DNA from: Lentisphaerota bacterium | GTDB lineage: Bacteria; Verrucomicrobiota; Kiritimatiellia; UBA8416; JAFGIZ01 | Assembly (NCBI GenBank): GCA_016929365.1 | Contig: JAFGIZ010000125.1 | Coordinates: 1 to 9,281, forward strand | Direction: 5' to 3' | Length of the DNA: 9,281 nucleotides | Shown here: positions 5,682 to 9,281 of the stretch, piece by piece | How positions within the stretch are numbered: position 1 is the first letter of the stretch | How the letters are laid out: every line of letters starts with the position of its first letter | The notes under the pieces: generated by a model | Told to the model about the DNA's origin: nothing | What the model saw: only the letters and a program-made list of their open reading frames with translations | The model's database searches: none | Position numbers and translations under genes: made by a program

Positions 5682-6482
5682 ATGATACACGGAACGGCCG
5701 TGATCGATAAGGCCGCCGAGATCGGACCGGATGTACGCATCGGGCCGTACTGTGTCGTGGAGGCGGACGTGCGGATCGGGGCGGGTTGCGAACTCGGGCC
5801 GCACGTAAGCCTGCGCCGGTACACGAGCCTGGGACCGCGTTGCCGTGTGCACGCGGGCGCCGTGCTGGGGGACGAGCCACAGGATACGGCCTTCAGCCCG
5901 TGCCGCTCGGAGGTGCGCATCGGGGCCGACTGCATCATCCGCGAAGGCGTCACGGTACACCGTGGAACGAAGCCCGATACGGCGACGGTGATCGGCGACG
6001 GCTGTTTTCTGATGGGATTTTCGCATTGCGCGCACAACGTGGTGCTGGGGCGGCAGGTGATCCTGGCGAACGGCGCGTTGCTGGCAGGCTATGTCGAGGT
6101 GGGCGACCGGGCGTTTATCAGCGGCAACTGCGTCGTGCACCAGTTCGTGAAGATCGGCCGCCTGACCATGCTGGGCGGAGGCTGCGCCGTTTCGAAGGAC
6201 GTCCCGCCGTACTGCACGATGCGGCCGGTATCGCTGAACGCGGTGCAGGGTTTGAACGTGGTGGGCATGCGGCGCGCGGGGCTGAGCTCGGAGGAGCGCC
6301 GCGAGATCCGGGAGGCCTACGGCCTGCTCTACCGTTCGGGCCTGGCGCCGGCGGAGGCGGCGGCGCGGATCCGCGAACGGTTTGCGACGGGTCCGGCGCT
6401 GGAGTTTCCGGCGTTTATGGAACGGTCGTCGCGGGGCCTGTGCCCGGCGTCGGGAAGGGGGGCGGCGCGCGATGAGGAATGA
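5682..6482 (+). CDS. lpxA: Acyl-ACP--UDP-N-acetylglucosamine O-acyltransferase
   Basis: LpxA catalyses the first step of lipid A synthesis, moving an R-3-hydroxyacyl chain from ACP to the 3-OH of UDP-GlcNAc in the cytoplasm. The first about 185 residues are a left-handed beta helix of hexapeptide repeats (IGPDVRIGPYCVV, VRIGAGCELG and others). REGVTVHRGT and FSHCAHNVVLG follow; His118 aligns with catalytic His125 of E. coli and His115 with His122. VVHQF holds the His160 equivalent (His153), while the His144 position is Tyr137. KDVPPY and the helical tail ending FMERSSRGL complete the fold. The length of 266 fits (E. coli 262). I chose ATG 5682, one base after the radC stop, because the match to the family begins exactly there. 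It stands apart from the lpxD-fabZ-lpxB cluster of proteobacteria. The C-terminus overlaps ispF by 11 bases. Confidence 0.95.
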   Translation: MIHGTAVIDKAAEIGPDVRIGPYCVVEADVRIGAGCELGPHVSLRRYTSLGPRCRVHAGAVLGDEPQDTAFSPCRSEVRIGADCIIREGVTVHRGTKPDTATVIGDGCFLMGFSHCAHNVVLGRQVILANGALLAGYVEVGDRAFISGNCVVHQFVKIGRLTMLGGGCAVSKDVPPYCTMRPVSLNAVQGLNVVGMRRAGLSSEERREIREAYGLLYRSGLAPAEAAARIRERFATGPALEFPAFMERSSRGLCPASGRGAARDEE

Positions 6483-6990
6483 ACGGACGCGGACGGGGAT
6501 CGGGTTCGACGCGCACCGGCTGGTTGCGGGGCGGCGGCTGGTGCTGGGCGGCACGGAGGTGCCGCACGCGCGCGGCCTGGAGGGGCATTCGGATGCGGAC
6601 GTCCTGTGCCACGCCGTGATGGACGCGCTTCTGGGCGCGGCGGCACTGGGCGATATCGGCGGGCATTTTCCGGACACGGACCCGCGCTGGCAGGATGCAC
6701 GCAGCCTGGACCTGGTGGAGGCGGTGCGGGCGCGCCTGGACGCGGCGGGCCTGGCGGTGGTCAACGTGGACGCCACGGTGATCGCCGAAGCGCCGCGGCT
6801 GACGCCGTACCGCGAGGCCATGCGGGAGAACCTGGCCCGGGCGTTGCAGGTGGCGGCGGAGGCGGTGTCGGTCAAGTTTACGACGGTGGAGCAGCTCGGG
6901 GCGCTGGGCAGGCAGGAAGGCATCGCGGCCCTGGCCGTAGCCGCCGTGGCGGCGCAAAGGGGGACCGAGCCGGGAACGGAGGGACGATGA
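6472..6990 (+). CDS. ispF: 2-C-methyl-D-erythritol 2,4-cyclodiphosphate synthase
   Basis: IspF cyclises CDP-methylerythritol 2-phosphate in the MEP isoprenoid pathway. Metal ligands are in place: GFDAH (Asp13, His15) and VLCHAVMDALLG (His47), matching Asp8, His10 and His42 of E. coli. GHSDADV, LGDIGGHFPDTDP, VNVDATVIAEAP and LGRQEGIAALAV are also present. Length 172 against E. coli 159. The cytidine-site residues depart from E. coli: the APKML segment reads APRLT and the ATTTE segment reads FTTVE; the usual ADS after the FPDTDP block reads ARS. The start at ATG 6472 is inside the last codons of lpxA; an upstream in-frame ATG at 6382 would add 30 residues of out-of-family sequence translated from lpxA. 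Its stop overlaps the cysS start. Confidence 0.95.
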   Translation: MRNERTRTGIGFDAHRLVAGRRLVLGGTEVPHARGLEGHSDADVLCHAVMDALLGAAALGDIGGHFPDTDPRWQDARSLDLVEAVRARLDAAGLAVVNVDATVIAEAPRLTPYREAMRENLARALQVAAEAVSVKFTTVEQLGALGRQEGIAALAVAAVAAQRGTEPGTEGR

Positions 6991-8378
6991 ATTTCTACAA
7001 TACGCTGACCCGCCGCGTGGATCCGTTCACCCCCCTGGAAACGGATCATGTCCGCCTCTACTCCTGCGGGCCGACGGTTTATGACTATGCGCACATCGGT
7101 AATTTCCGGGCGTACGTTTTCGAAGACATTCTGCGGCGCAGCCTGAAGTACGCCGGGTACCGGGTCACGCAGGTCATGAACCTGACCGACGTGGACGACA
7201 AAACCATCCGCGGGGCGCGCGCGGCGGGCCTGTCCCTGGAGGCGTACACGCGAACCTACAAGGACGCGTTTTTCGAGGACCTGCGGACGCTGAACATCGA
7301 ACCGGCGGAGCATTACCCCGCGGCGACGGACCACGTGCCGGAGATGATCGAGCTGATCGGCATGCTGTTCGACCGGGGGTACGCCTACCGTTCGGACGAC
7401 GGCTCGGTGTATTTCAGCATCGCGAAGTTCGGCGACTACGGGAAGCTGGCGCACCTCGACCTGTCGGGGCTGCGGGCCGGCGCGCGGGTGGCGCAGGACG
7501 AGTACGAGAAAGAGAACGTGGCGGATTTCGCGTTGTGGAAGGCGTGGCAGGAAGAGGACGGGGACGTGGCATGGGACGCGCCCTGGGGCCGGGGCCGGCC
7601 GGGCTGGCACATCGAGTGTTCGGCAATGAGCCGGAAGTACCTGGGCGACACGTTCGATATTCACACGGGCGGCGTGGACAACATCTTTCCGCATCACGAG
7701 GACGAGATTGCGCAGAGCGAGGGGGCGACCGGCAAGCCGTTCGTCACGACCTGGCTGCATTGCGCGCACCTGATCGTGGAAGGCCGCAAGATGTCGAAAT
7801 CGCTGGGCAATTTCTACACGCTGCGGGATGTCCTGGAGCGCGGGTACGCGGGCCGCGAAGTGCGCTACGTTCTGCTGTCGGCGCATTACCGGCAGCGGCT
7901 CAATTTCACGTTCGAGGCCCTGGACGCCGCGCGCGAAGCGCTCCGGCGGCTGGACGAATTCAAGACACGTGTCCTGCGCCGGGACGACGCCGCCGGGGGC
8001 CGCGCGGCGCCGGAGGCGCCGTGGGTGATGCAGGCGCGCACACGGTTCCGGGAGGCGCTGGAGAACGACCTGGGAATCAGCGAGGCGCTGGCCGCGGTGT
8101 TCGAGATGGTCTCGGAGGGGAACCGGCGCCTGGACGCGGGCGGGGACGCCGCGGGCGCCGCCGAGGCGCTGGAGGCGTTCGACAGCGTGCTGGGCGTGCT
8201 GGGCGGGGCTCCGGAGGGGGACGCCGTGCCGGAGGCGGTCGCGGCCTTGAGCCGGGAGCGCGATGCCGCACGGAAGGCCCGGCAATGGGCGGAAGCGGAC
8301 CGGCTGCGCGACGTCCTTGCGGCCCGGGGATGGGACGTGCGCGACACGCCCGAGGGAACCTGTCTGAGGAGGCGGTAA
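6987..8378 (+). CDS. cysS: Cysteine--tRNA ligase
   Basis: This class I synthetase charges tRNA-Cys. At the N-terminus, LYSCGPTVYDYAHIGNFR contains zinc ligand Cys27 and the HIGH-type motif as HIGN, the form also used by Bacillus CysRS. The other zinc ligands are Cys211 (WHIECSAMS), His236 and Glu240 (FPHHEDEIAQSE), matching Cys28, Cys209, His234 and Glu238 of E. coli. The KMSKS loop is intact at 268-272 (GRKMSKSLGNF). The C-terminal helical domain ends with the usual ADRLRD and DTPEGT motifs. The length of 463 is normal (E. coli 461). It starts with an ATGA overlap with ispF and ends at TAA whose last A is the first base of tmk, so it is probably translationally coupled on both sides. Confidence 0.97.
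   Translation: MNFYNTLTRRVDPFTPLETDHVRLYSCGPTVYDYAHIGNFRAYVFEDILRRSLKYAGYRVTQVMNLTDVDDKTIRGARAAGLSLEAYTRTYKDAFFEDLRTLNIEPAEHYPAATDHVPEMIELIGMLFDRGYAYRSDDGSVYFSIAKFGDYGKLAHLDLSGLRAGARVAQDEYEKENVADFALWKAWQEEDGDVAWDAPWGRGRPGWHIECSAMSRKYLGDTFDIHTGGVDNIFPHHEDEIAQSEGATGKPFVTTWLHCAHLIVEGRKMSKSLGNFYTLRDVLERGYAGREVRYVLLSAHYRQRLNFTFEALDAAREALRRLDEFKTRVLRRDDAAGGRAAPEAPWVMQARTRFREALENDLGISEALAAVFEMVSEGNRRLDAGGDAAGAAEALEAFDSVLGVLGGAPEGDAVPEAVAALSRERDAARKARQWAEADRLRDVLAARGWDVRDTPEGTCLRRR
8367..8372 (+). promoter_or_regulatory. Strong Shine-Dalgarno AGGAGG for tmk
   Basis: A consensus AGGAGG within the last cysS codons stands five bases before ATG 8378. It fixes the tmk start despite a very long open frame upstream. 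Confidence 0.8.
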
Positions 8379-9046
8379 TGCGGGGGCTGTTCATGACGTT
8401 CGAGGGCCCCGAGGGCAGCGGGAAGACGACGCAGGCGGCGGCGCTGGTGCAGCGGCTGCGGGCTGCGGGGTACCGCGTGGAGGCGCCGCGCGAACCCGGC
8501 GGCACGTCCACGGGGGAGGCTATCCGCGGCATTCTGCAGCACGATACGGCAGGCGAGCCGATCTGTCCCGAGGCCGAAGTGCTGCTCTTTGCGGCGAGCC
8601 GCGCGCACCTGGTGCGGCGGGTGATTCTGCCGGCCCTGGAGACGGGAGCGGTGGTGGTCTGCGACCGGTTCGGGGATTCGACGACGGCCTACCAGGGGTA
8701 CGGGCGGCGGATCGACGTGGACGTGATCCGGCGGATCAACGCCCTGGCGCTGGACGGCGCGGTGCCGGACCTGACGTTTCTGCTGGACGTCGAGTTCGGG
8801 ACGGGTTTCGCGCGGCTCACGGCGCGGCGGCAGGCGGGCGCGGCGGGCGAGGACCGTTTTGAACGGGAGAGCCAGGCGTTTCACGAGCGGGTCCGGGCCG
8901 GTTACCTGGAGCTGGCGGAACAGGAGCCGGATCGTTTCGTGGTCGTGCCGACGAACCGGCCGCGGGACGCGGTGGCCGGCGAGATCTGGACGCGGGTGCA
9001 AGAGCGTTTCGGGGAGCGGCTCAAGGAGTTGCGCCGTGCGGGTTGA
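8378..9046 (+). CDS. tmk: Thymidylate kinase
   Basis: Tmk phosphorylates dTMP to dTDP, an essential step in dTTP supply. The P-loop GPEGSGKTTQ starts at residue 10, followed by PREPGGTSTGEAIR, the DRFGDSTTAYQGYGR block (Asp96-Arg97; the usual Tyr after DR is Phe) and a LID segment RRQAGAAGEDRFERES. Arg residues in the LID with no basic residue in the P-loop point to the E. coli-like type II class. The length of 222 is within range (E. coli 213). ATG 8378 overlaps the cysS stop by one base and has an AGGAGG at ideal spacing. Its last 11 bases overlap the start of holB, a pairing common across bacteria that links dTTP supply and the replication clamp loader. Confidence 0.96.
   Translation: MRGLFMTFEGPEGSGKTTQAAALVQRLRAAGYRVEAPREPGGTSTGEAIRGILQHDTAGEPICPEAEVLLFAASRAHLVRRVILPALETGAVVVCDRFGDSTTAYQGYGRRIDVDVIRRINALALDGAVPDLTFLLDVEFGTGFARLTARRQAGAAGEDRFERESQAFHERVRAGYLELAEQEPDRFVVVPTNRPRDAVAGEIWTRVQERFGERLKELRRAG
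9023..9028 (+). promoter_or_regulatory. Shine-Dalgarno AAGGAG for holB
   Basis: AAGGAG inside the end of tmk stands seven bases before GTG 9036, supporting that unusual start. Confidence 0.6.
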
Positions 9047-9281
9047 GGACGCGCTGCGGTATTTGCGCGAGAGCGCGGTGCACGACCGCGTGTCGCAAGC
9101 GTATCTCGTGACGGGGAACCCGGCTGAAGAGGGCGCCGCCGTGGCCGAGGGACTGCTGGCCATGCTCTTCTGCTCGGCGGGGGCGGACGGGGTCTGCGGG
9201 ACGTGTGCCGGGTGCCGCCGTGTCCGGGAGCGTACGCATCCGGACGTACTGTGGGTCGAGCCGCAGTTGAAGTCGCGTGCC
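9036..9281 (+). CDS. holB: DNA polymerase III delta' subunit (clamp loader), N-terminal part
   Basis: The first 82 codons are visible; the gene continues past the right edge. Delta' is a structural AAA+ subunit of the clamp loader that puts the beta clamp on DNA. SQAYLVTGNP at 20-29 is the position of the Walker A loop, and no GKT/GKS is present, as expected for non-ATP-binding delta' and unlike DnaX. A four-cysteine zinc module follows (Cys46, Cys54, Cys57, Cys60; VCGTCAGC), then RTHPDVLWVEP, typical of HolB/DnaX proteins. The GTG start overlaps tmk by 11 bases and has an SD. Position right after tmk strongly supports holB over dnaX. The visible part cannot exclude a more distant clamp-loader paralogue. 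Confidence 0.86.
   Translation, partial: MRVEDALRYLRESAVHDRVSQAYLVTGNPAEEGAAVAEGLLAMLFCSAGADGVCGTCAGCRRVRERTHPDVLWVEPQLKSRA

Noticed and set aside
4394..6037. 547-codon minus-strand open frame opposite miaA, radC and lpxA
   Set aside because: Same reason: low-complexity Arg/His/Pro product, fully antisense to genes with intact family motifs.
5586..8285. 899-codon open frame on the minus strand opposite radC, lpxA, ispF and cysS
   Set aside because: Its product is Arg/Pro/His-rich with no recognisable motif and lies opposite four well-identified genes. Long antisense frames are expected where third codon positions are nearly all G or C.
7535..8377. Long upstream extension of the tmk frame through cysS
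   Set aside because: The extra 281 residues are Gly/Arg/Ala-rich off-frame reading of cysS. The tmk family match begins at ATG 8378 with a consensus SD.

Overview
The window is G+C-rich, densely packed bacterial chromosome with housekeeping genes. One partial gene runs leftward on the minus strand (an RluA-family pseudouridine synthase, cut by the left edge). All other genes run rightward: a long GreA-domain protein, a DksA/TraR-type zinc-finger protein, lspA, miaA, radC, lpxA, ispF, cysS, tmk and the start of holB, cut by the right edge. I saw no RNA genes, insertion sequences, phage genes, CRISPR arrays or large repeats. No stretch over 300 bases lacks a gene; the largest gaps are about 65-75 bases.

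Two features suggest the organism. The GreA-like protein is about 718 residues instead of the usual about 158, with its GreA domain at the extreme C-terminus. From memory, the long GreA of Chlamydia (about 715 residues) has the same layout. The DksA-like protein carries a histone H1-like Lys/Ala/Arg tail, a tail type I associate with the Verrucomicrobia side of the same superphylum. With lpxA (lipid A, so a Gram-negative envelope) and the high G+C, I infer a PVC-superphylum bacterium, perhaps Verrucomicrobiota or Kiritimatiellota. This is inference without a database search.

Layout: 1-547 (minus) RNA modification; 548-612 divergent intergenic region; 613-2769 the GreA protein; a good promoter (TTGACA and extended -10) overlapping the GreA stop codon; then from 2844 to the right edge nine genes with gaps of at most 30 bases or short overlaps, probably one transcription unit. 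Four junctions (lpxA/ispF, ispF/cysS, cysS/tmk, tmk/holB) overlap by 1-11 bases, suggesting translational coupling.

The genes cover transcription control through the RNA polymerase secondary channel (GreA, DksA), lipoprotein maturation (LspA), tRNA modification and charging (MiaA, CysS), lipid A synthesis (LpxA), isoprenoid precursors (IspF), dTTP supply and replication (Tmk, HolB), and RadC, whose role is unsettled. IspF and MiaA are indirectly linked, since the MEP pathway supplies the dimethylallyl group MiaA uses. I found no convincing new multi-gene system. The most interesting items are the two neighbouring secondary-channel factors, each with a large unusual N-terminal extension.
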